Positions 38,741-49,336 of a DNA stretch of 64,000 bases are shown piece after piece. A program made the translations under genes and the position numbers. Position 1 is the first letter of the stretch, and every line of letters begins with the position of its first letter. Source of the stretch: Ephydatia muelleri (Eukaryota > Porifera > Demospongiae > Spongillida > Spongillidae). Under the pieces are notes generated by a model. That model was not told where the DNA came from, ran no database searches, and saw nothing but the letters and a program-made list of their open reading frames with translations. The stretch lies in the NCBI GenBank assembly GCA_013339895.1, contig JABACO010000008.1, forward strand, positions 3,117,490 through 3,181,489, given 5' to 3'.

Positions 38741-39500
38741 ATATGAAAACCTTGTATTTGTTACTCCTATTCATTGGTATAGGCAGTTCACTTGGCTGAC
38801 CTTTTGGTAGAATCTTTACATTCGTAATCACTGCCAATAGTGGCTGTAGTATTAGATTCAGAGGAGGATGAAAATGATTTGCCTCCTGTTCAAGAAAGCT
38901 TGTCATATGATACTCCTCTACATTTATAGTGCAAACGCAGTATTGGCTGAGCTTATGGGAAGAATCCAATTATTTACATTCAATGCATATCCAGTGATGT
39001 CAGTGTGCGTATGAATAAGATTCACCTCTTATCTGGGAACCTTGACATGTTTTATACCTATACATTGGTATAGGCAGTTCTATATCCTACGTTTTTCTTT
39101 GGCTGAGCTTATGGAAGCATCCTGGCATTCACAATCAATGCATATTCTTGTAGCTTCCATTAGTGGCTTTAGAGTCAAGGGAGAATGAATATTATCAGGA
39201 AACTTGCCTTGTGTTATTCCTATAGATTAGTTCTTATTCATCATGAGTTTCATGGGCTGAGCTTATGGTTGAATCCTGGCATTCACAATCTGTGGATATT
39301 CATGCAGTTGCCATTGTTGGTTGTAGTATTAGATTCAGAGGAGGATGAAATAGAATTGACTCGACCTTACTAGGAACCTTGTTATGCGTCATTCCAATAC
39401 ACTACTATAGGCAGTTTTATTGCACCACAAGCTTCATTGGCTGAGCTAATTGTGAAATCCTAGCACTCCCAATCAAAGCCTTTCCATGTAGCTTCCAATG
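38741..39500. repeat. Satellite 1 units flanking the truncated end of the Gypsy element
   Basis: Phrases complementary to the main array (GGTATAGGCAGTTC, TTGGCTGAGCTTATGG, ATCCTGGCATTCACAATC, TGTAGCTTCCAT) recur four to five times at spacings of roughly 150-190 bp. Orientation matches that of the units at 31,472-31,750, so the Gypsy composite lies within one array. Confidence 0.85.
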
Positions 39501-39633
39501 GATTATTTAATGTACGATTCACGAGAAAATGCTTGTAAAAAAACCTTATTATGTATTCTCATGGCCATTTCAAATATATTTTCATCGGCTGAGTTCATTG
39601 CAGACAGAAAAGAGCAATCATAATATGACTTAC

Positions 39634-39771
39634 GGCGTATGGAACCTGGAGCATGTTCAGTGGTTGGATGGTGGATGTCTGCAGAAGGCAAGTCGTACGC
39701 ACACTTACGATACAGTTTGATAATAAATACTGGACCATTGCAACCATCTAATAGCATTCTAATACTTCCTT
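39634..39771 (-). pseudogene. Exon C, copy 1, of the repeated A-B-C-D gene family
   Basis: Read on the minus strand, an open segment EGSIRMLLDGCNGPVFIIK followed by HHPTTEHAPGSIR ends at a strong splice donor (GCC then GTAAGTC, boundary at 39,633/39,634). A diverged copy at about 63,460-63,600 keeps the donor and the HAP-SIR ending but has in-frame stops. The acceptor is placed tentatively after an A-rich AAAAAG near 39,772. It lies about 0.36 kb downstream of exon B in the minus-strand sense. No domain is recognised. Open status in this copy suggests it may be functional, but no complete gene can be assembled. Confidence 0.4.
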
Positions 39772-40125
39772 CTTTTTCATTTATTAATGCTAAAGGCTTA
39801 GTTAGTATAGCCTGAACCAAGACTGCATGGAAAGTTTTATTTACAATCCCTTATTACTCATACTCTGTGGATGTGGTGCTCAGCATCAATATTTACAGGT
39901 ACCATACAGCTAGACCCCATCTCAATAGCCTGTTGCCATGAGAACCATTCTCTAATGATCCCACAATGATCCCACACATCTTGTACTGTGTTTGTCATGA
40001 TGGGTATCCAAACTGGGCAAATGAATAAAGACAATTGCACTAGCAACAATTACATGTACTGTGAGCTTGCCAAGGTACTGGCACAATGGAAAATCAGCAT
40101 TACAATGATACACATCGTCACTTAC

Positions 40126-40222
40126 TGTGGACATTTTGGAGATGATTTAGGCAGCATCGCCCCTGGGTGTAGCACCTCTTTTGAACGTCCGCCAATGGTG
40201 ACCCCAGATTTAACAGAGGCCT
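40126..40222 (-). pseudogene. Exon B, copy 1, of the repeated A-B-C-D gene family
   Basis: On the minus strand a likely acceptor (ACACGCAG then GCCTCTG) near 40,222 and a strong donor (TCCACA then GTAAGTG, boundary at 40,125/40,126) bracket about 97 bp. The same segment with the same donor occurs at about 63,777-63,875 (minus), where the acceptor AG-GCC is also kept, and its 3' half at about 43,077-43,130 (plus). Several frames are open. One frame, RCYTQGRCCLNHLQNVHS, resembles ACYTQGRRYTNRLQKIHS in the plus-strand copy; another gives ASVKSG and KEVLHPG, partly matched at 63.8 kb. The true frame is undecided. Confidence 0.4.
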
Positions 40223-40247
40223 GCGTGTTCTTAGATATTATAATAGT

Positions 40248-40283
<36 letters not shown>

Positions 40284-40286
40284 CAG
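40248..40286. repeat. (CA)n microsatellite in the putative intron between exons A and B
   Basis: CA dinucleotides run from about 40,250 with one CG interruption near 40,277. The repeat lies between the exon A donor and the exon B acceptor, so it would be intronic. Confidence 0.9.
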
Positions 40287-40318
40287 AGTCGTGAGATGTC
40301 TTATACAGGTATACCCAC

Positions 40319-40522
40319 CTGCCATCTTATCAAAAATGGCTCGTGGCAGTTGACGCAGGCATATGGCCTTTCATTGCCGTTGCTATACCGTGCAACTAGC
40401 AAGTTGCGCACTTCGCAAATGCCAAACTGCGGAATGCAGTGCAAGTCACCATGACACAAGACAATACAGCTGTGTAGCGTGTCGCTTGGATAACGACAGC
40501 CATCTCCAGTCTTGCGACTCAT
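40319..40522 (-). pseudogene. Exon A, copy 1, of the repeated A-B-C-D gene family
   Basis: A minus-strand frame starting at an ATG at 40,522 includes LCHGDLHCIPQFGICEVRN and YACVNCHEPFLIRWQ, and ends at a donor-like site (GGCAG then GTGGGTA, boundary 40,318/40,319). The CxxCHE pairing suggests a small zinc-binding or disulfide motif, but I cannot name it. Counterparts: about 42,830-42,950 on the plus strand (YRCHESFLIRWQ, donor lost) and about 63,935-64,000 on the minus strand (ERPLACVTCHE). Conservation of the protein motif over diverged DNA argues that it was once translated. Confidence 0.45.
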
Positions 40523-40559
40523 GATGGATACAAATTGAGTGTTTATTTAGCTACTGTAC

Positions 40560-41460
40560 TATATATCTTAACACCACGTTTGTGAAATTCGAGCACTTTT
40601 TAAGCCCATCACATTTTGTGGAACTCATAAAAACCACAAAATGGTCCCTTACTAAAAAAATTCATTTTTTGGATTTTTTCCATGTGTTCCTTGATACGAA
40701 TGATGAGCTCAGATTTTATTTTCAGTCTGTGATGGCAAAGATAGGCTTGAAGCTCAAGCTTCATCCACTTTGTGAGGTGCTTTGCATGTCACAATCCTGG
40801 TAGGATGGATACCTTAACCTTCTTTTCTCCATACTCTGCTACATCATCTGCACGAGGCCTTTCGCGTTTCTTACCAACAGATTCTGCCTGTGGTTTGCTA
40901 CCAATTCTTTGTTACACTGCCCTTATCTTTCCAGGACGAGGAACTTAGTCGAATTGCCTTCTGCAGCTGCAATTCATCCAATCTGGCATAGACACCATCA
41001 GCTGATATCTTAACACTACCAAGTTCTTTATTGTCTCCTGCTTTCCAACATTCTTGGATGATATTGCTAACCTTGAAGGAGAGCTCTGGGTGCATGTTTT
41101 TTTTTGTATGAGCCCAACCAGCATAAAAGTTCGGCTCAAATGTTGCGTATGTTGCTTCACCGTCACCTAAGAACATGCTTGCACTTGGATCAATAGCACC
41201 AGCAATAGAAAAGTCCATCCTTGCTAAAATTGATCAGCATATTTCATGGCAATGTTAGGAGCATCATGAGATTCTGCAATCCCATTGCACACATGCTGTT
41301 CAAGGATTTGTGATTTGAAATGGTACAAACACTTGGCACACTGTGGATATGGCTCGAAATTCATCTAATGCTTTCTCATTGTTACTTTGCATTTATTTGC
41401 GTAGCTTCTCTCGTTTACTGACATCAGAGATACTCCTTTTGTACCTCTTTCTCACTTCGG
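40560..41460 (-). pseudogene. Unrecognised minus-strand coding-like stretch with a SAP-like motif
   Basis: A 106-codon frame (40,898-41,218) includes FYAGWAHTKKNMHPELS and SVKISADGVYARLDELQLQ. Further downstream on the same strand, in another frame (about 40,660-40,785), LTKWMKLELQAYLCHHRLKI and KSELIIRIKEHM follow the helix-loop-helix pattern of a SAP DNA-binding motif, after a basic segment (KKRERPRADDV). Upstream (about 41,340-41,440) another frame reads NNEKALDEFRAISTVC. Frame changes between these parts suggest a decayed gene or an unresolved exon structure. It lies between the two divergently oriented exon A copies. The SAP call is by eye only. Confidence 0.3.
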
Positions 41461-42699
41461 TGCCTGTACACAGTTACTGTTGTCATCACTGTTGAGAAAC
41501 ACAGTGACACCTGTAAAGTTGACGTTCAGCCATAGGGAAGGGGGATAAGTTCAAGCTAATCAGGCAGATGCATGCCAGACCAATTCCCAAGAAAGTCAGT
41601 ACTCGGCATTATCGAGAATAAGATGTCAATAGGCAAACACATGATTTAGAATGTGCCACATTTTTTCTTTCACCACGCAAATCACAAATCACGAATAATC
41701 AGCATACTTGGTCACAGTTTTTGAATAGATCAGCACTGTGCTAAATCCAGCAATGCTGTAGTGTGCAGAAGCCTTTTGGTGGCTAAAGAAAAGAGAATAA
41801 GACCATCTTAAGTGTACAGAATTTCTGAATAGTGTCTTAATATTGACATTACCAATAATCTACCCGAGATCCACCCACTATTGTTTTGCAATTTATGTAA
41901 AGGGTGATGGACATATAAGAGCTCCACAAACATCTACCAAGAGGACGCACATACTGATGAAGGATGGAGAGACTACTGCATAAGGTAAGGAGCAATTGAT
42001 GTCATCATATGGCATAACTGGTACATTTACAGAACATGTACATGTAATGTCACACCCACATACATATCAACCTAGGCTATAATAAAATGGAAGGCACACC
42101 TGACCACCAGAAAATTTGCTGGAGTGGAGGTAGTGCCTTCCGTTTTATCATTAGGACAAGTGCACAACTGATGATGGCTCTAATTTATGTGCCACATCTA
42201 GGACATCTAGAGCAACCTATTCAACAGAAAACCTTCTGATGCATAGGATGAAGTCTGATCTCTGTGTTTGCCTGCTACACCACGCACTCGTGGAATAGAA
42301 GGTTTTCGGTTTGTACCTCTTTTATCATATCGACTGCCAACTGAACTATATTTTATGAGTCCGGTCATCTAGTTGCTCTCTCGATTCTGCCACATCGTGA
42401 TCCCTCAACATCGCGAGCTTTGTTTCGGCAGAGATCTATTATCTCTGGTTTCGGGAAATTCCGCCGCATGGGGTACGTTATCGCGAACCCCGCTAGCGAT
42501 CCGAAGGGCTCCCTCCCCCCGCTTTTTTTTTTCCTCTGGATCCGCCCTTGTCCAGTTATAAAGACCAACGTCTTCAGTCCAGTTTTTGCTTGAGCGATTT
42601 TTTTGGTGTCTTTCAGTTGTTCAAGTGCGATATATTCTTAAAAGAAAAAACTTCTAGTTGTACTGTTTTATAGTTTTACAAAAAAAAATTAAAAAAAAG
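41461..42699. other. Intergenic sequence with a hairpin; no gene supported
   Basis: No reading frame of substance on either strand apart from short ones near 42,365-42,568 that match nothing I know. It contains the imperfect inverted repeat listed separately and a T-rich stretch around 42,519-42,532. Confidence 0.5.
42079..42151. repeat. Imperfect 73-bp hairpin with ~32-bp arms
   Basis: Left arm 42,079-42,110 and right arm 42,119-42,151 are inverted repeats with about five mismatches and one bulge around an 8-base loop. The shared core is GGAAGGCAC, AAAA-type ends and CCAG next to the loop. It could be a small MITE or a transcript hairpin. Confidence 0.75.
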
Positions 42700-42719
42700 A
42701 TACTTCCTGTATTCAGTGT

Positions 42720-43130
42720 TCTTGTTGCCGCGATGGCTGTCGTCGCTCAAGCTGTGAGTTTAAAGTTGCAAGTATGATACTCGCATGCCATGCACAGTAC
42801 AGTCTATGCTACCTATATACTGACCGTGACTTGCATTGCTTCGCAGCTTACACTTTGTGATGATGTGAGAAATATCCTGCTCGCCAGCGTAAAGAGCGGC
42901 CTCTGTTGCTATAGATGCCATGAATCGTTTCTGATCAGGTGGCAGGAGGGACAGCCTCATATATATACCTGAACAGACCCCGCTCTAACCGCGTGAACTT
43001 TTTTTTCTTGGTGACATGTATAGGGAATGCGAAGACCCCCCCCCCCCCCCCCCCCCGCCTTGAGGAGTTGAGAAGAGGTGCTTGCTATACGCAGGGGCGG
43101 CGCTACACGAATCGTCTGCAGAAGATTCAC
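42720..43130 (+). pseudogene. Exons A and B, copy on the opposite strand (divergent relative of 40.1-40.5 kb)
   Basis: Plus-strand relative of the exon family. The exon A segment (about 42,830-42,950) reads CDDVRNILLASVKSG and CCYRCHESFLIRWQ, matching the minus-strand copy at 40.3-40.5 kb, but the donor position has GA in place of GT. The exon B segment (about 43,077-43,130) reads ACYTQGRRYTNRLQKIHS and keeps the donor CACA then GTAAGTG. The sequence between them carries a 21-base C run where the other copies have normal exon B sequence. Probably a decayed copy. Together with 40.1-40.5 kb it forms a divergent pair about 2.2 kb apart. Confidence 0.45.
43036..43056. repeat. Homopolymer C run (21 bases)
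   Basis: Uninterrupted C tract at the 5' edge of the exon B relative. Confidence 0.95.
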
Positions 43131-45102
43131 AGTAAGTGTATTCGAATGGACATCACGCGGTGCATTAGCACGTGATATAGCGTTGTGCGGCTTTGTACAA
43201 GTGTACCGTATGTTTGTAAGCTGAGGAAACGTTGCGGCTGGACAATAAGTTGATAATTATTAGACAATACCGTATTTACATGTGCGAACCACAAATCATA
43301 CTTACTTTGAGATGTCTATTAAAAATAAATAGCATCTGCAATGATGCTGTAACATGTCATTATGGAGATCCATGCAATAATGCTGTAACATGTCTGTAAA
43401 CAAAACCATCGACTCGCAAGTACAAGTATTATTATCAGTGATAATGCGCAGCCCGTTTTCACGCCCATGTGTCTTTGGCGGGAAAAGAGTCTGTTACTTG
43501 AAGCGTGCGTAGTGGAGGAACCAACCTATAGAAAACGTTAGGCGAGTAATAAAACTCATCAGCACCCATGGGGAAACACATATACAACTAGCCACGATTT
43601 TTTAAAAATCTGTGATCTAGACATGAGAATAAAAGGGGCAGTATTGTATGGAGATCCATGCAATGATGGTAAACAAGCGATGCAGAGTGTGCATATCATG
43701 TGGTCCGCTTCTTGATGGAGGCTGAAAAGAGAAGGGGAAAAAGGAATTCATACAAGTGCAGAGAGTTTGCAGACGATTTGCACTCAGTCTGTGCAATTAA
43801 CACAGGCAATGACATAATGGGCCACTCACCCACCATCTTTTGTTTTAAAAGCAAATAAGTGATGGATACAAATCATCTGAAGAGTACATAGTTTACTTGG
43901 CCCTTTTGATTGGAAAGTGCACACAGCAGTTGTCTGCAACAAGGTACCATAAATAGATGCATGTATACATGTAGGTACATGTAAGTTACACTGGTCTTTT
44001 CTTTCCAAAAACAACTAACCACAAAAGTCAGGTGGTCGACCAGCCAACTAAGTCCATACAAAATTATTGCTGGCATTGTGCATTGCCCCTCCCATCCAAA
44101 TGGGCTTTTCCAATTACTGGAGCAGCTGTGGTGTCCCATAGCCTAATGATTGTGAGCCAACCACTGGAGCTTGCTACCATGTAGGGCATTGGTATGCACT
44201 GACTGTACCATCCAGTGGTTCATGGCATAGGTCAAACTCAGATTATTGTCCAGCAGGCGGAAGACATGAGACAGTCCGTTGAGAAGATGGTAACAAACAC
44301 GGATTGAAAGCACGCAAACAGAAGGAGGAAATAATCAACAGCACCCAAGTGTCTGACAAGGAATTTGCTAGTCCCATTGGATGAAGCCCTCCAATCCTTT
44401 AACATCCATAGGCAACAATACTTACGTGGTGTGATAGTTGGCAAACATATACACAAGACCCTTCAGGTATAACTAAGAATAAAATATGCTCAAAGAGTGT
44501 ATTGGCATGGCAAACACATATTGTATTCAGACTCATGGGGTAAAAGAAGAGCATGAATGTATCATTCGGTACCAGATCCTGTGAAACATTTGTTGCTCAT
44601 TGTTAAGGAGCACTTACTGATTGTAGCTCAACAAATGTGGCGCCTCCACCTGAAAGAATGAAATAATAATACTGCAATTCACGTTAAACTTCAATAGTAA
44701 GTATCGCTGGTAAAAGAAATCGTGGCTACAAGAACATACAAGACTAGTTAGTACCTTCTGTTACCTTTAATATCTAGCTTGAATTAAAACGGTTGAGAAC
44801 GTGGAAAACACACTTCAAAGACGAAAGGTACGTCATGTATTATTCAAGGAATTTTTTTCACTTCTATTCCCTAAACCTGCAAGCACTCATCTATTATTTA
44901 AGGAGTTTTTTTTTTTTACTTATATGTCGAGGGTTACCCGCTTTCAACAGCCATAACTTATCATGGCAAGAATTGCTGGCCATAATGACTTGCGTCAAAA
45001 AGAGAAAACAGTAGCTTCTTTTGCAATCTGCTTTTAAATGGCACTTGTATCCATCCTGTCTTCTGTATCAGCTCATGTTTTTAGCTCTCAAGTATGGACA
45101 CA
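43131..45102. other. Intergenic sequence, nothing supported
   Basis: Two GAGATCCATGCAAT...GATG phrases at about 43,363 and 43,652 hint at a small dispersed repeat. Frames such as 43,873-44,139 (minus) and 44,238-44,456 (minus) have no recognisable content. No RNA gene or promoter can be supported. Confidence 0.4.
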
Positions 45103-45525
45103 TGTCCTCAAGGAACCTGTTGTCAGAGAGGCTGGTGTTAACAATGGAGATGGTGGGCTGCGACTGGACTTAGGGATATGAGGGGTATGGCAACCTCAGG
45201 TGGAGGCATTATTTGATATCAGAGTTATTGACACTGATGCTCCTTCCCATCGCACTCGCTCACCTGAAGCCATTCTGGAGACTGGAGCTAAAAAGAAGAA
45301 GAGGGTCTATGAGCAGGCTGTAGTCGAGCGGAGGGGTAAAGTTACACCAGTAGTGCTGTCAGTGGATGGTTTGCTACACAGAGGCCGAACACTTCCTAAA
45401 GAGAATAGCAGCCAACCTGGCTCACAAATGGGAAAAGCCCTATTCCCAGACGTGTGGATATGTTAGGGCCAAACTGGCCTTTGCTATCATAAGGGCAACC
45501 AGCTTGTGTCTAACGGGTTCAGTGA
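45103..45525 (+). mobile_element. C-terminal fragment of the YADD reverse-transcriptase family
   Basis: On the plus strand, LKEPVVREAG and GLRLDLGI precede VEALFDIRVIDTDAPSHRT (frame 45,200-45,466). Then come a Lys-rich helix (KKKKRVYEQAVVERRG), TPVVLSVDGLL and, in a shifted frame, a final YVRAKLAFAIIRATSLCL-type helix ending near 45,520. This order matches the C-terminal domain I know from the same RT family as 29,230-30,471 and 60,866-61,717. At least two frame changes occur and there is no RT domain upstream, so this is a 5'-truncated dead copy. Confidence 0.65.
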
Positions 45526-47579
45526 ATTGAATTTGGCATGCATGGACTCAACTTATTTTCTAAGGATACATATCCCATATTGTGATCTTCATACTGGTGG
45601 TCACACTGTAAAAAATGGAAATGTTAGGCCAAATCCAATCCTCAGGATTGAGGCAGGGACATGAATTGCATTTAAATATGATCCTTAATTAATCTATAAT
45701 GATAGCTCTACCATGCTTAAATCTGCAGATCTAAATGGGTCATGTGACCATGGGAACGGGTTATGTGACCACATCATGTCCATGGGGGGATGGTCAAGAA
45801 AGTAAACGAAGCCAACTTGCATAATACATAATCAGCAACAACTGCATAGAATTAATGCTGCTGAATGCACAAGAGTGGCCTACATGGAAGACATAAGATT
45901 AAGACCCCGTTGCACTGACAGTGAATAGGAATGTCATCAGTTTGGCTACTCATTACGTTTGTTTGGTCCTTTATTAGCTAGGAGGAGTGAACCACTTAGG
46001 ACAATTCTATTGGCAACACCTTATAGGTTGAAGGAAGAATTGCATATGCCAGTTTGTTGGTGAGATGCTTGTTTTTATGTCCAATGTTTGTATTGAAAAG
46101 AATTGCCATGAATATAGTAGTGTCAATGTAATGACTTCATTTAGAGAGCATTGTCCTTTGAATTTCATGATTTAGAGGGCTTCATAGTATTTTTGTAGGT
46201 ATGTTTCAAATTCGGCTGTTGTCCATTGGGGTAGTGTATGGATGGCATACAATGCATTTATGGATGTGATAATATGTGGACTGCATGATCAATATAGCTG
46301 GTGCTAAGGTAATTGCAAGCTTCTACCTTACGATTTTTTTTGTTGCAATATGTGTTATGTTGAATTGGGCCACCTCATTGCCTCTCCTTAACAAGCGATG
46401 GCATGAGTGTTTTCTGGGCAAAGGCACATGGGACCTTGCATTGAAACTTTCAGTTCCGATGTCCCTGAAGCATTTGATACCAGGCCAGTCTGGGTGTGGA
46501 ATGAATATGCAATGGTGCTGTGTCATTGAAGAAAGGGGCACTGTACTATCCATTGCTTGATCATTTGGGCCCACACAAGTGCTGTACATGGCAGTTCCAG
46601 GGGTTGGCTGACAATAAGCACTAGGATAAATTGTGACATATTTACAATGATGGTAGTCATGAGCATGAAGTGGGGGTGGTGAGGGGGTGAAATGGTGTTG
46701 ATGTGCTTGAATAACTTACAAGCATCCCCTTCTTTAGCTGGGTGAGTTTTGATGGCCTTCTAACTTCATGGGTGGAGATGAAATAATCACACTCCAGTGT
46801 GTAATCGTTCCATCATACATCTATAGGGGTGTCAGAGCAACAATAATGTACATGTGTGTTCTGGATAACCTCACATACACATCTCAGTTGTATACCATAC
46901 AGTATGTGTTTTCAATCATGCAGTACCTTTAACGGAGTATATGGTACCCCATGTGCAGCAACATCTATCGCCTTTTGAACAGAACGCTTGCAGCTAGGAG
47001 CTAAAATAGCTTTCAGGTAAATGGCTGCATCTTCCTCAGAGGGAACGAGCCACACACCAAACACTGTTGGACGGCTTGAGTAAACTGAATACCTTACACT
47101 GATGTCTGGTGGCTTCATCTTGTATTGAACACCCATTTGGCACACAGTCCTGCAATGCAGCTGAACATGCTGGTGATGGTACTCCATTCAAAATATGCAT
47201 CTTAGTGAAGCTCAAATAGCGCAATGCTTCGTATTACGTAGGGTAAAGATTTACGTTTCACTATCAAATACGCATGAATAAAGGCGAACATACACTAGGC
47301 AACATGTTGCACGCAACTCAATGATAATTGTATTATCACTGGACTTTTACCCATATTCATTCAAGTTGTGCGCGACCTCCAAACGCAGTTCACCTGATTA
47401 CCTCATTCCTTAGTTGTCATATGCGGCTGAAAATTATTAAGTCCATAATTAGGATTTACGGCACCATAAATCCAAATTCTGGACCAGCCTCTAGCTTCGA
47501 TAGACAGTTCTGTTGTGTATAAAAATACAGCTGCTAGCTGTTTGGTTATTGTCAGAACAAAGTAGTCCTGCAATATAGG
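45526..47579. other. Intergenic or intronic sequence with one weak candidate frame
   Basis: A 94-codon plus-strand frame (46,276-46,560) and a 91-codon minus-strand frame (46,912-47,187, containing KPPDISVRYSVYSSRPTVFG and WLVPSEEDAAIYLKAI) are the most protein-like. The second could be an exon because its composition is even and a donor-like AAG-GTACTG follows its sense end near 46,925. I recognise neither. Confidence 0.3.
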
Positions 47580-47671
47580 GTATCGATTAGGGAGGCAAAA
47601 AGCTATTCTATGACAACATATCCACGTGGATCTGTTGTGATCGAATAGCTTTTTGCCTCATTATTCGATAC
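47580..47671. repeat. Near-perfect 92-bp palindrome without a loop
   Basis: Two 46-bp arms meet at 47,625/47,626 in TCCACGTGGA. About six mismatches occur over 46 pairs; the longest perfect run includes GAGGCAAAAAGCTATTC. The ends read GTATCGA...TCGATAC. It lies about 200 bp left of the DNA transposon. Likely a small palindromic MITE or fold-back element. Confidence 0.9.
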
Positions 47672-47870
47672 TCAATCCAATGGTAGATAACTTAAAGTTG
47701 GATGCTATGCTTTAGATTTTTTTGCAACTTCTCATATTTTTCAGTCCTCATATGAAAGTAACTTTGGTGAAAAAAAAGTCAAAAAACATTAATGGTTTAC
47801 AAAATACATCGTCATGAATAATGTTTCTCCACATTTTTGCTCCTTATTATTTTGCTCTCACAGATCTTGC

Positions 47871-48185
47871 AGGGTTATATTTGGTATCAAATCGATGCTC
47901 TTTTGATGTACAAATTATAATATGTGTTTATGATAGTGGTTAAAGGGTTAAAAATTATATGTGTTTTATCACACGGTTTACAGAATTCAGACCACTTGCA
48001 GATTGAAACTATTTTTTTTACAAAGTGATAGCCACTCCTTGTAATGTTTTAAAAAAATCAAAAGTCTGAGTATCAATAATTTCTGAGAACCACAAACGAT
48101 TGAACATCAGGATGCAATTTTTTTTTTGCCACCTGTCAGTGTTTACATGCATCACAAGTGGTGTTGTGTAATAATCATCTTCACT
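47871..48185. repeat. Left terminal inverted repeat of the DNA transposon
   Basis: The reverse complement is found at 52,244-52,546. Shared phrases include ATGCTCTTTTGATG, TTATAATATGTGTTTATGAT, TTTATCACACGGTTTACAGA, CAGACCACTTGCAGATTGAA, GAACATCAGGATGCAATT and CACAAGTGGTGTT. The two arms have diverged by scattered substitutions and small indels, so the insertion is not recent. Confidence 0.88.
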
Positions 48186-48239
48186 TATCACAATACTATC
48201 ACAACTGGAGGGAAAAACTCAATTTTAGTAACTGTTTCC

Positions 48240-49200
48240 TTTAAACACGCGCATCTATTAGAAAAACAATGGGAGCATTGTTCAGGTTAGTGCAATAAGC
48301 TCGTTTAATCATTTGCTTCAAACAGTACATTGTTTCATAGCAAAACGCGGGTAGAAGAGATCCAGCAATATCAATCTCTCCGGCGCCATCCACAACTGAA
48401 CATGCTCCTGGTGTGGTGCCCCCAATCATACTGATGGCCCATGCTTCAGCAAATGCAACCGCCGATCTACCAACTACTTTGGCAAATGTGTCAACTGCTG
48501 ATTCAGCAACCACTTCGGAAAATGTGGATGAGTGAACACTGACAGATCCACCAACCATTTCAGCAAATGTGTGGATGGGCCAACCCGTACCGCCGATCCA
48601 CTTACCCATTTCGGTAAATGTGGATGGGCCAACCTGTACTGCCGATCCACCAACCATGGCGGCCCATGCTTCGTCTGTGGCTACAGGTACGCATGTTCCT
48701 GTAATTGGTACCACGACCACCGCAATGCTTCCACATACAACCCGTCCTGGGTTCATCGACATTGATATCGATATACCAACGACTCCACCATTCATTCCAC
48801 GGCCTACATTAAGAGTTAAGACGAAGAATGCGTACTAGGGTATGGACCATGCATTCTTTCACTACTAGTGCCTCGCATCAATCACGTGCACCGCCTACAG
48901 AGTCACATCGCTCGCACTCGCATTCGCCTACAGGTTTATGTTGCTCACGCTCGCGTTCATGTTCATCTAGTTCACATTCATTGACATCAACCATTCCTCA
49001 GAACAGGAGTATCCCAATGTTGGCCCCGATTTCACCATCGTGGACTGGCACACCTCATTGGCCAGCTGGCCCAAGGCCTCATTGGCCAGCTGGACCCATA
49101 CCACCACATTGGCCAGTTGGACAGCCATCAGTATGGGACAGACTACTGTAGACGTCATTTCATTGCTTATAGTTCTTGTCCCTGCTACAGTTATCAATTT
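48240..49200. other. Possible second gene of the transposon (strand undecided)
   Basis: Long frames overlap on both strands: minus 48,241-48,795 (184 codons) and plus 48,532-48,838 followed by plus 48,828-49,151. The plus-strand frames are rich in Pro, Thr, Ser and His with SR-type clusters (HRSHSHSP, SRSRSC) and three WPAGP-like repeats (about 49,060-49,125), which looks like a disordered protein. Internal DNA repeats around TCCACCAAC and GCAAATGTG (48,440-48,660) create both. I cannot decide which strand, if either, is coding. Confidence 0.25.
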
Positions 49201-49336
49201 ATGCTGATTCAAAGGTGCTCCTTTTGTATATTTAGCATTTGTCTGAATGTTGCCTCCATTGACAAAGAGGGCGTTCAGGCAAATGGTAAGCTCTTAAAAG
49301 AACTATGCTTGTATTATCACACAGCAGTATTAACTG

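Noticed and set aside
42470-43100. hAT-type MITE ends (GGATCCGCCCTTG at 42,538 and CAGGGGCGGCG at 43,092)
   Set aside because: The second phrase belongs to conserved exon B sequence found in other copies, and no matching opposite end or 8-bp duplication was seen.
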